Shown: positions 22,423-32,630 of the stretch, piece by piece
Layout of the letters: each line of letters begins with the position of its first letter
How positions within the stretch are numbered: position 1 is the stretch's first letter
From: Stictocephala bisonia
Lineage: Eukaryota > Arthropoda > Insecta > Hemiptera > Membracidae
Length of the DNA: 64,000 nucleotides
Reading direction: 5' to 3'
Assembly: GCA_035578905.1 (NCBI GenBank)
Contig: JAQJVL010000255.1
Coordinates: forward strand, 372,001-436,000
Position numbers and translations under genes: made by a program
Notes under the pieces: generated by a model
Told to the model about the DNA's origin: nothing
The model's input: only the letters and a program-made list of their open reading frames with translations
Databases searched by the model: none

Positions 22423-23890
22423 ATAAGAGAAACTGCACTCAATTGGTTCAAATAATATCTGATAAATCGAACCCAAAAAGTAAAAATAAAAAATGTATTT
22501 AGCACACCGCAAATAATAAAAAAGGAGTACCCCAAGGGTCAGCTTCATTATTCATATTTTTTATTAATGATCTGTTAAATATGCAGTTGAGGAGCAGTTA
22601 GTGCGTTTGCAGATGACGTGGCCCTCCAGTATTCAAACAGCCATTGGGGAACCATTTGGCAAGATATGAACCACGATCTTTAATTGTTAAAGGACTGGTG
22701 TATCAAAAATAGAATGGTCATAAACGCAACAATAACAAAAATTATAAATTTCGATCTCAAAGGGTTTTCATTTGACAGCGTACTAAAATTCCATGTTAAA
22801 GACGAATGTTATAACAATACCTCAGTTTGCTCTTACACAGAAATAGAGCAGGTAGAAAATATTAAATATCTCAGTTTGTATCTGGATGAAAAACTTTCTT
22901 GGAAAACTCATTTACACAACAATTTGAGAAAAAACATCAGAAAATTTTACTTCTTAAGAAACTTTCTCAATCAAAATTTGCTATGCATGCTTTATTTCTC
23001 TCTTATCCATTCAAGATTAGTTTACGTAATTGAAAGTTGGGGAGGGGCTGGCAAAACCACACTTAAAGCACTGATAATTAAACAAAAACATTTTGTAAGA
23101 ATTATTTCATTCAAATCCAAACGTCAATCTTCTCACACCCTTTTTATCGACTTGCAAATTTTACCTGTAATTCATCTTTTTGTTTATAAGGTTCTAAATA
23201 GGTTCTAATAGGAGTGGTAATTTTAAAACAGATAGGTTATTACCCAGAACTAGAAGTGTCACTGAAAGAATCTATATAAGACCCAAAGTAAAAAAAAGTA
23301 TATTTAAACAAAGCTTTAAATTTATGACCTAAGTTATTTAATCAAATCCCAAAAGGAATTAAATATATCAACTTATCCATTAATGAAGTTTTAGCAAAAT
23401 TAAGGAAATGACTCCTTACTAAAGATCAAGTAAACTTTTTATTTGAAACATTAGTCTAAAGAAAGAAAAAAAAAAGGAAGAAAAAGAAACCAAATAATTT
23501 TATTTATATATTTATTGTCCATTACTAATTAATGTTTTAGGAGTTTATTTTTTGTAGGCACATGAAATGGAAGAGCTTGATTGGTTGTAGTATTGATTGG
23601 CATTTAAGTAGTTATAGGATCGGTATAGTTATAGTATATTAAATAAAATCGGAATAGTTATAGTATAAATAAAATTAAAACTAATTAAAAGATAACATTT
23701 TAAGTTTAACCACACTGCAGAGAGCTGTCTGCTTTACCTCGTTTTCTATTATCTGACTGTATTTAAATATTGTTTTAGAGTTATATTTTTCGTGCTAGCC
23801 ATCATTTACTTGATGAAATGGCTAGAATTCTGTTGTATAAATATTGTATTTTTGTTATTTTTGGAATAAAATATTATTCTATTCTATTAT
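22423..23890 (+). mobile_element. LINE (Jockey/CR1-like), 3' part
   Basis: The sequence resumes inside reverse transcriptase (KKGVPQGSASLFIFFINDLL at about 22520-22580, FADDVALQ at 22606-22632) and ends with an AT-rich 3' region and an ATTCTATTCTATT tail near 23875-23890. Confidence 0.8.
22520..23208 (+). pseudogene. LINE reverse transcriptase, palm to C-terminus
   Basis: Motifs in order: GVPQGS (RT motif 4), FADDVALQ (catalytic YADD-type box), then from 22684 LKDWCIKNRMVINATITKI, VENIKYLSLYLDEKLSWKTH (the LGI.LD..LSW.H motif), and LLCMLYFSLIHSRLVYVIES with WGGAGKTTLKALII. The 5' part is frame-broken (stops around 22600-22690). Non-functional relic of ORF2; its endonuclease is at 19028-19734. 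Confidence 0.85.
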
Positions 23891-24563
23891 TAATCTATTC
23901 TAAACAGATAATAAATTTGTATGAACAGACAGGATCTATAATCTTATACTTTGATTGAAGTGTCAAGAATTATATTATAATGATGAAAGAATTTCGTTTT
24001 TGGCAGAGAAAGTTATGAAAAACAAATTTTGTATTTGCTATCCAGACTCGAATGCAGTCTAGTTTATTGATAATTTTGGTCATCGAGTTGTCATTGATGA
24101 TAATTTTAAAATTAAATATAAATTATCTAAGTAGTTTGATTCAGTGGATTAAGTAACAGTAATAATTTCAAAGTTTGTGTAGAAGTTGTATTTGGTTTTT
24201 TTTTAAATATACTGACCTCACAACTATTCAGATTGCGGTTTTCTGTAATCTGTCCTATCCGAATCGTATTTAAGTAATGGTAGCTTATTCATTGAGCAGT
24301 AAATTTTGGTAGGTTTCAACTACTACATTCATGACATAAGATAGCCGGTACACACAAGCTGCAAATGAATGCCCATTTAGTTTCTGATTATTTCCTGCTC
24401 AATGTTGTTTGTACTAACTATATCACCATTAGTCAATGACCCAGCTGAATTGTGGAGTTTAACTGCATCTTTCTCCTGTACACAGAGTACATTAGTATTA
24501 AGAAACTTGAATGTATATGTCATTTGTTACAGCATCATAACTATATTTCTTCATAAAAATTAA

Positions 24564-24661
24564 NNNNNNNNNNNNNNNNNNNNNNNNNNNNNNNNNNNNN
24601 NNNNNNNNNNNNNNNNNNNNNNNNNNNNNNNNNNNNNNNNNNNNNNNNNNNNNNNNNNNNN
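24564..24661. other. Assembly gap (98 N)
   Basis: Run of N in an intron of GluCl; sequence on both sides is AT-rich. Confidence 1.
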
Positions 24662-25477
24662 ATTTCTATTAGATTTCTTTCATGAGTCACTTATATTTGG
24701 GACTACTTTTGCACAGTAACGATAGGCTGAGGAGACCAGTGTAGTGGACTGTATAAACATGGCAGAGTAGGTAGGTTACCACAGGTTACCAGAGCCACTG
24801 TTGTACCTTAGTGATTACTCCAACTGGAACATTTCAAAATTATATATGAATTCAAGAAAGTAAGGACTTCAAAGCCCTCTGGCAGTGTCTAGACAGAGTA
24901 ATCAAGCTATCAAAAAACCATTTTAAGCATATTTTACACACACAAAAATAAATAGATGTTGTTTTTTAAAATGATTTTGACTTTTTAGTAAATGTTTCTT
25001 CTAAATACGGTTTTGTAATTTTTATTTGTCGGGATGTTTTTTGTGAATCCAACTGAGTTCTTTTAACATTTTCTTCATGCAATAAAACTAAAGGTACATT
25101 CATTTTCCATTTAAATCTGAAAACAATTTCATATATTCCGCAACTATTTAAGATATTATCATAGTTACAAAGTCAGCAAACAAGTACTTTCACATTTTCA
25201 GTATTTCTAGAAGCTTGATGCTTTACAAAAGAAGTATCAGACGCCATAGAATATACTCGAATGTCTCACTGTATACTCACTACAATGCTACTTTGTATCA
25301 AAATGGGTCTGGAACTGATATTCAGGCTGCTGATATAATTGTCAAAGAAATTCACACGAGTTGGCCTTTATGTTAGTTCCAACATCTAGCTGATTTTAGT
25401 TGCTGAGTTTAGTTTTATTTGCTGAAATATAGCTTAGATTGTAATGACTAAGGGGATTCAGTAAGAGTGTTACTGTT

Positions 25478-26226
25478 GTAGCGGCATAACTCCTTGCTTC
25501 ACCATGTGTGAATAGTTAGAAAAATATTTAAAAAGAACAGCTGTTTTTTGATGTTTTGGTTTGACTGTTGGTGAATCAGCTATGTATTCGAGATGGCAAA
25601 CTCTCCCAGGGGACGTAGCATCTTTCTTTTGAACAAAAGCATGGATTAATGGACGATGATCTGTGAAGACTGTAAACTCCTTTCTTTCAATTATATACTT
25701 GAAATGGCATACAGTTAGGTATATTGCCGAAAGTTCTTAATCGTATGTACTGTATTTTGTCTGAGGAGCATTCAGCTTACATGAAAAATATCCGAGGTTG
25801 CATCTCCCCATCAACAATTTAGTGAACAGCCCCTCCAACTGAACCTGTCTGATGCATCAGTCATTTGGCTAGTGATGCTGACATTGATGGATGAGCAAGT
25901 AGAGTAGCCTCGGCCAAAGCATTTTTAGCTGCAGAAAATTATTGAGTTAATTGATCAGTCCAATCAACACGTTGAGGATCGTTTTTTTGCAGTTTGCTTT
26001 TTTAAGAGGAATTTCATATTCAGCTATGTGTTAGACGAATCTATGATAGAAGTTAACCATGCCAAGAAAGATACAATGTTTACCAAGAGTCTTGGGCTGT
26101 GAGAACTCATCAACATTCACTAACAATCAAATCAAAACATCGAAAATCAAGAAGAAATAACAGCTGCTCTTTTTTAATATTTTTCTAATTATTCACACGT
26201 GGTGAAGCATAGAGATATACCGCTTC
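25478..26226. mobile_element. Inverted-repeat unit enclosing a gypsy pol fragment
   Basis: Arms at 25478-25576 and 26114-26226 are inverted copies: GTAGCGGCATAACTCCTTGC / GAAGCGGTATATCTCTATGC, then TTCACCATGTGTGAATAGTT / TTCACCACGTGTGAATAATT, TAGAAAAATATT..AAAAAGA, CAGCTGTT, GATGTTTTG[G/A]TTTGA[C/T]TGTT[G/A]GTGAAT. Between them is antisense gypsy pol sequence. I could not define a target duplication. Confidence 0.7.
25585..26110 (-). pseudogene. Gypsy-type pol fragment (RT end and RNase H)
   Basis: On the minus strand from 26100: FLGMVNFYHRFV (gypsy RT thumb motif), AKNALAEATLLAHPSMSASL (RT-RNase H connection), then QTKYSTYDRELLAI-like and HFKYIIERKEFTVFTDHRPL (RNase H, with the DHRPL motif), and KKDATSPGRVCHLEYIADSP. 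Several frame changes and stops. This is the typical order of an LTR retrotransposon (Metaviridae-like) pol region; gag, protease, integrase and LTRs are absent here. Confidence 0.82.
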
Positions 26227-26648
26227 ACTATCATTGACCCTAGGTTTGAATAAATAAACATTAAACTCTTATTTAAGCGAGCAAATCAGTTTGATGCCTT
26301 AAATAAGAATGTGGAATTAAGCCTTTTCACAACGTACACAAGAATAAGCTTAGAATTATTTTCAAATACTGGACTTGATAGCACAAAATGGGTCAATAAA
26401 ATCTAATGTAAAATGTTGCTTTTTCATTAATTATTTATTGAGTTGCTAAAGAAAAACATGTTTTGTGTTCAATGAACGGCAGTCCAAGGAACTTAGCTAT
26501 ACAATAAGACGTACGTCTAAACCACATAAGCACATAAGATAAATCAATAATGATATAGATCAGCATATCAACAACATATTTACATCAAGAAGAAAACTGT
26601 AACTGGGCTCATTATTTAGCAAGGCTGATTATGTGTGATGTATTGCAG

Positions 26649-26731
26649 AATTTCGTTGACACTGTCGTGCCCCATGAACCTGAAACTGTACCCGCTGGAC
26701 AGCCAAATCTGCTCGCTAAGGATGGCAAGCT
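26649..26731 (+). CDS. GluCl: GluCl Cys-loop exon, copy A (likely mutually exclusive)
   Basis: An 83-bp exon between acceptor tattgcag and donor gtaagt. Joined to the upstream CG| it reads RISLTLSCPMNLKLYPLDSQ then ICSLRMAS. This is the Cys-loop proper: two cysteines separated by 13 residues, with the invariant proline and aspartate (YPLD). Compared with copy B 52 bp downstream it carries Ser in place of Arg after LD, and Ile in place of Val before the second Cys. The reading frame is intact and both splice sites are good. Because 83 is not a multiple of three, using both copies would shift the frame, so A and B should be alternatives. The Arg/Ser position varies among Cys-loop receptors, so copy A need not be defective. 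Use of copy A in mRNA is inferred, not seen. Confidence 0.85.
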
Positions 26732-26783
26732 GTAAGTAGAAATTTGTGCATCAATTTGTGATCGTATTTAATTTGTTGTGCAG
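26732..26783 (+). other. 52-bp spacer between the duplicated Cys-loop exons
   Basis: The sequence between copy A and copy B begins with gtaagt and ends with ttgtgcag, so it has the form of an intron but is only 52 bases long. That is near the lower limit for insect introns; such closeness could block splicing of A directly to B by crowding, one known way of enforcing mutually exclusive choice. This mechanism is inference. Confidence 0.6.
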
Positions 26784-26866
26784 AATTTCATTGACCCTGT
26801 CGTGCCCAATGAACCTGAAACTGTACCCGCTGGATAGGCAGGTCTGCTCTCTTCGAATGGCCAGTT
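26784..26866 (+). CDS. GluCl: GluCl Cys-loop exon, copy B (canonical insect sequence)
   Basis: An 83-bp exon between acceptor gttgtgcag and donor gtaagt, same phases as copy A. It reads RISLTLSCPMNLKLYPLDRQ then VCSLRMAS, which matches the usual insect GluCl Cys-loop (LDRQ). It ends with AGT plus one T that joins AT from the next exon to make Tyr. It differs from copy A at 13 of 83 bases, nearly all third positions, and at only two amino acids, so both copies appear to have been kept by purifying selection. The Cys-loop contacts the M2-M3 linker and couples agonist binding to pore opening; it is also required for assembly. Confidence 0.95.
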
Positions 26867-29800
26867 GTAAGTATGAAATCTCAATCCCGAGTAACTTCTC
26901 TAATATTTATTGTACAACTGTAATATCTGGTCAACACTGATTTTGAATTGAAAATTAGACTGCATTTTTATCAAAGATGCAATACTAGCTTTGCTATCTG
27001 TTTGCTTGCGGTTTCATTGATTGCTTTCTTGAACAGAATGGCTGTTGAAGTAATAATTAACTGTAGTCAGCAAGTAATAAATAATTTACTCTCTACATAA
27101 CTGTTGTAAGGATTGGTAATTGATAGCTAAACTATTATGGTACTTTAATTAAAAATATTTTACTATAAAAAATTATAGTTTATTGACTGATGATTACATT
27201 TCAGTTATAAATTATGAAACATGTAATTGCTAACTGAACATTTAGATTGTTAAAAGAATACTTTGATGGGTTTGGTTGTAATTTTTCAAGATTGTAATTT
27301 AAGTAACAACATATCCAAACTGTCCAGAAAACATTAATAACTTACTTCTTGTCATATGTTGTACTGTCCGCTTTTGAACTGCATGTTTTCAAGTGATGAC
27401 TTTTTCATAATGAAGTGTGATCAACTTTATGTGCCAGAACTAAAATGAATAATGATGTCTGAAATTCAAAAAGTATGGGTTCTCTAAACACAAAACTCAA
27501 TGATACGATCATAAGAATCCTACCTGAGGTTACAAAATAAATTCAGTCGGTTAGAAAATTAGTGAATCATTGTGTTTGGTTCTATTGGATTTATCTTTAT
27601 TGTCACGTTTGCTGGTTTGTATTATATTAATATGCCATGACTTGCAGGACCTAAAAATTCATTAAGTTCACTCTCAGAATAATGGTAGGAACATAAGAAA
27701 AGCAAATTGACGTCAATACCAAAATCTATAACTTCATGGTTCTGAAAAACGGTTATTCAAAAAAGTTCATAAACTTGATATAATTAACTAAAAATTTATA
27801 TGATGAATAACTGACTCAATATAATTGAAAATAAACAATTAGCAGATCAATTTAGCCATTCATCAAATGAAGTTTTTGTTTACTTTCTAAAACACACTTT
27901 ATTTGCTTTCAAAAAAGTGATATATCATAGATGCTTGGACCCCTGCTTGTTGTAATATAGTAACTATGTAACCTGAAGTAAAATTAAATGACCAAGCAAT
28001 CTGTACTTGTAATATTGTAGAACAATCCTGCAGTGTTTCAAGTAATAAACATTTAATGTAAATTCCCATACTTAGCATAATCATGTTAATAATTTTATAT
28101 AAACCAACTTAAACATTAACAAATATGCAATACAGTGAAGATTTAGCTTTTATGGATGTTTTCTTAAAGTCATTTATATTATATAAAATTTGTGTCATCA
28201 TGAGGACTCAATTGAGTCAAATAATTGGCACGGCACGAACAGTGCAAACATGGATATGGATAGTTCAAAGGACCAGATTTTGTTTTGTAATAGTAAAAGT
28301 TTTAACAAGGTTTCATTTAAACAATTTTATTCAGAATAATCCATGTTTTATCAACATGTGAGTTACTTTTAAATAGGCTTGTGAGCAAAGTTATGATTTT
28401 GTATGACACTGAAATTAAATGATTCATATAACTAAAAATTACATTGTTTAGAAACAGATTTATTTAAACGTCTGAACAATGAATAAAATATAAGTTTTGT
28501 AATTAAGGAAGATGTGGGATCGATAATTTATTGAAAATTATTTTAATGTTTATTAGTAAATTTGCTTATAATACAATAACACAACAGCCTTTAAGATCTG
28601 TTTCTATTCATTATATGACAATAATCATTTTGACATACCCTCCATCATCAACATGATTTTAATTTTATTTATTTTTTGACCTGAGTTGTGTGTATGAATA
28701 TGGTAATGCATTTTATATACCAGTTTAATATAGTTAGAATATTTTCAGTTTTGAGATGTGTTGATATAGATATTACAGAAAATACAATAAATTTAGGGAT
28801 ATCGGGTTAGTATTTGATGCCAAATTGCTAAAAGTAGCCACCTACTGGCCTCAAAGTTGCTTAACACTCTCAACACTGAGTGTTCCCTGTAACTGTATTA
28901 AACATTTAAAGGTTTGCGCTGAGAAACATAGTAGAGATAGAAATGCAAATGCGAGTTTGTAGTTAACCCTTCTTTTTCCTGCACGACTATTTAGCTGGAC
29001 TGAATTGGGCTGAGAATTTTGATTTTAATCCAGGTAAAATTGCTGTTATGGGAATTCCCAGTGGGTTATTATGGCTTTTACAAAAATATAATTTTATTTT
29101 ACTACATTTAAGTTTTGTACTGTGCATGGAGCTGATTGTGTGTTGAATACTGAAATGTCTAGAGTTATCTGTACAAACTTCAGTCTTTGTAATCTGAATC
29201 AAGATTTTATCAAGAAGAAGAGTGAAAAAGTGTCAAATCTACTAATATAATTTCAATAATATAGGTTTTATACATTTTTAAGGTACAAATTAAAAATTTT
29301 GGAAAATAATAAAAACTATCAAAACCCACAATGGATTACTGAGTTTCGTCATAAGCAAGAAGTTACTGTCTGATTCAAAATGAAAGATATACATGAGTTT
29401 GAACAAACACTTCACAATAACCACTGGGCTTAAAAGAATGATAATGACACCAATATTTTTCTTATTTATCTTTATATTAACCTTGTAGTTTTAAAGTTTT
29501 TGTCACCTCTTAATTAAATAAAAACTTTGTTGATGTAAAAAAGTCCACTACTTCACGCCTTTGGATTGTCTGTGACATTTAAAAAAAATCCCCAAATAAA
29601 AATTAGTAATCAAATATACTCAAAACTTTTATATATAGTTTAGTCATGCAAAAGCGAAGTCGCAAAATTTGAACCTACTATTTTAAATGCAGACGCAGCC
29701 ACATGCGATTTTGCCTCTGCGATTGTAAAGATGCAACACGGTCCAATTTACTGCACCGCGACTGTCACAGAAAGAAATCGTAAGTGGAGGCCGGGCCTAA

Positions 29801-30299
29801 CTCACAAACAATTTATAGAGTTTAAGAATTGATTGTATGTGTAAAAAATGTTTCTATCAATTTAGTGAAACAACATATTCTCAACTCTAAGTAGTAAAAA
29901 TATCAAACAAATCGTGTTATTAGCTGTTGTGCTGAGTGATTCTATACTGATTCAATTTATAAACACGTCATGAGGGCTGGACCATTAAATGCTGTCTGTT
30001 TTTAGCACTTGGTCCTTATAATTTGTGTGTAGCATTGCCACAATGAAAAACATAAATGCTTCTGTCGGATATTCTCACATTAATTACAATAAAGGAACTT
30101 TAATTTTTGCTATAACTAAAGTTTTTTTTTTTTTCATTTACTTTCTCAGTAGCCAGCGCACAGTCTAAAGGTCAAGTAAAACATCCAAATTCCTCTGAAC
30201 CAATTCCTTAGACTGTTACCAGCTCCACGTAATGGCTCTTGAAAATTGTTCAGTATAGCAACCTGTCTATGACCGTACCTAATGACTTACAAATCTGTT

Positions 30300-30930
30300 C
30301 TTTATATTGTGAGTTGGCCTTTATGGACAAAATCCTAAAGCTTCAAAAAAAAAAGCTATTAGTCTAATGCTAAATTTAAAGCGTAAAAATTCGGTGAGGT
30401 TTAAAAGTTTACAGAACTTAACATATTAACTGTTTATAACATTTATATTTTAGAAACAATTTCTATTACATTGCAATTAGGAATTCAAACTATGGTTAAT
30501 CATGATTATGGCACAAGAAATCGTCTATCAGTTGAAAAACATAATTCAGAATTTTTCAAAAAAAATTTCATACATGGGCTCAAAACTTTTAAATTTTATT
30601 CGGACTAAAATAAAAAACATAAGTGATGAAAAGAAATTCAAGAAAGCTTTAAAAGAATATCTTGTGAGTCATCCTGTATATTCAATGGAAGAATTTTTTA
30701 AACAGAATACATCTGTATGTTAAATCAGCTCTAGTTTGAATGTTTATTAAATACTTTTATAAATAAAAATGTATTTATGTACAGTAAATAATTGGACAAA
30801 TGTAATCTTAGTTGTAGTTTAGTTTTACTATAGATTAGTGATGGTCTGTATTAAATACCATTGTGACACTATTCTGTCTGTATATCCCTGCAGCTTATGA
30901 ATAAAGATATTTGAATTGAATTGAATTTAG
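30300..30930 (+). mobile_element. 5'-truncated LINE 3' end
   Basis: Coding remnants: KAISLMLNLKRKNSVRFKSL at about 30345-30400, VNHDYGTRNRLS (H.Y.TR.R motif of Jockey/CR1 C-termini) at about 30492, and after a frame change SYMGSKLLNFIRTKIKNISD to VYSMEEFFKQNTSVC with stop at 30721-30723. The copy ends at an A-rich TTGAATTGAATT tail (about 30912-30930). 5' boundary uncertain. Confidence 0.75.
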
Positions 30931-31747
30931 AATATGAATGAACATTTCTTTTTTAGAATGAGACAAATTAATTGTATACAGTAAGAAAACTGTTTTTTTA
31001 TGTTAAACAATTGGAGATTAATTTATCTTAAAAAAAATAATAATTTGTTTTATTAAAGAATTTTTGTTTAAATTTTTACTTTTTAAAGTACTTTGGATGT
31101 GACAACGTTCTGCCCAAGTTACCAGGGCTGAGTTGCCACAGTGGGGAGGTTGATTTTATGGTCCAGCACTCATGACACCTTTATTAATAATAAATGAAAC
31201 TACAGAGCAGTATGAAACTACTCTGAATATATACAATACGATCACATATTCAAACTATTGACATCCTGACTGTCAATCACTGACAAGACATCAACAAGAG
31301 TTGTCTGATGTTTGTAACACTACTCAGTACTGAGAGAACGTTACTTTACTAAATTTATAAGAACTTTTTTTGCACATGCAAAAAACTCAATTGGTTGGCC
31401 AAAACAAAATTGGTTGGCAGTTAATGAATCTCCAATATACATATACAAAACTTTTAGTAAATATGGTAAGTATTATTTATTGGTGATTTTTCTCCAAAGG
31501 TATGAAACAGTGGTTCTCTTTTACTACAACAAAGATTTTAAGAGGTGATATAAATTTTAATCCTACATAGATTACTGTATAAAAAAATAAGGAATATTTT
31601 GATGTTACTTATATTTTTTTATGCACAGTGGTTATTGTACAGTGTTTTTTCATTCTCGGGTATTAATAAATTTGAATCATACAGTAAATGTTGAATGTAC
31701 GTGGGTACTTTGGATGTTTTTATTGCAACTATGATATTAGCTAATTT

Positions 31748-32630
31748 TATAGAGATAGTCTACAAAACACACAACTCATACAGTCAGTGTCTCTGATTCC
31801 AACTCTCCTTGGCTGAGTATGGTGGGATACTATCACTGTCAAGTGTCACTCTGTAAAAGAGGAAGAGAGTTATGCAGTTATCTATAGAGATAGTCTACAA
31901 AACACACAACTCATACAGTCTATTTCTCTGACTCCAACTCTCCTTGGCTGAGTATGGTGGGATACTATCTCTGTCAAGTGTCACTCTGTAAAAGAGGAAG
32001 AGAGTTATGCAGTTATCTATAGAGATAGTCTACAAAACACACAACTCATACAGTCTATTTCTCTGACTCCAACTCTCCTTGGCTGAGTATGGTGGGATAC
32101 TATCACTGTCAAGTGTCACTTGGTAAAATAGGAAGAGAGTTATGCAGTTATCTATAGAGATAGTCTACAAAACACACAACTCATACAGTCTATTTCTCTG
32201 ACTCCAACTCTCCTTGGCTGAGTATGGTGGGATACTATCTCTGTCAAGTGTCACTCTGTAAAAGAGGAAGAGAGTTATGCAGTTATCTATAGAGATAGTC
32301 TACAAATACAAAACACACAACTCATACAGTCTGTTTCTCTGACTCCAACTCTCCTTGGCTGAGTATGGTGGGATACTATCACTTTCAAGTGTCACTCTGT
32401 AAAACAGGAAGAGAGTTATGCAGTTATCTATAGAGATAGTCTACAAAACACACAACTCATACAGTCTATTTCTCTGACTCCAACTCTCCTTGGCTGAGTA
32501 TGGTGGGATACTATCACTGTCAAGTGACACTTGGTAAAGAGGAAGAAAGTTATGCAGTTATCTATAGAGATAGTCTACAAAACACACAACTCATACAGTC
32601 AGTGTCTCTGACTCCAACTCTCCTCTGGTG
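31748..32630. repeat. 135-bp satellite-like tandem array, 6.5 copies
   Basis: The block agagatagtctacaaaacac begins at 31751, 31886, 32021, 32156, 32291, 32432 and 32566: five units of 135 bp or 134 bp and one of 141 bp caused by an extra tacaaa. Copies are over 95 % alike by eye, so the array is recently homogenised. The last unit is cut after ctccaactctcct. No reading frame of note. Confidence 0.96.

Larger units (their letters stand above)
14780..26648 (+). other. GluCl intron (11.9 kb)
   Basis: Contains a Penelope-like 3' end (15400-15795), a 36-bp minisatellite (16985-17755), a LINE copy split by an IS630-type DNA transposon (17830-23890), an assembly gap (24564-24661) and a gypsy pol fragment between inverted repeats (25478-26226). 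Between 15800 and 16980, 23890-25470 and 26230-26640 I see only AT-rich sequence. Confidence 0.7.

Noticed and set aside
29640..29810. GC-richer block with gcgaagtcgcaaaattt / gcgattttgcctctgcgatt
   Set aside because: Suggests a MITE or foldback, but the inverted matches are short and no target duplication was found.
31748..32630. CRISPR-like repeat array
   Set aside because: Units are contiguous 135-bp tandem copies without spacers, in an animal genome.
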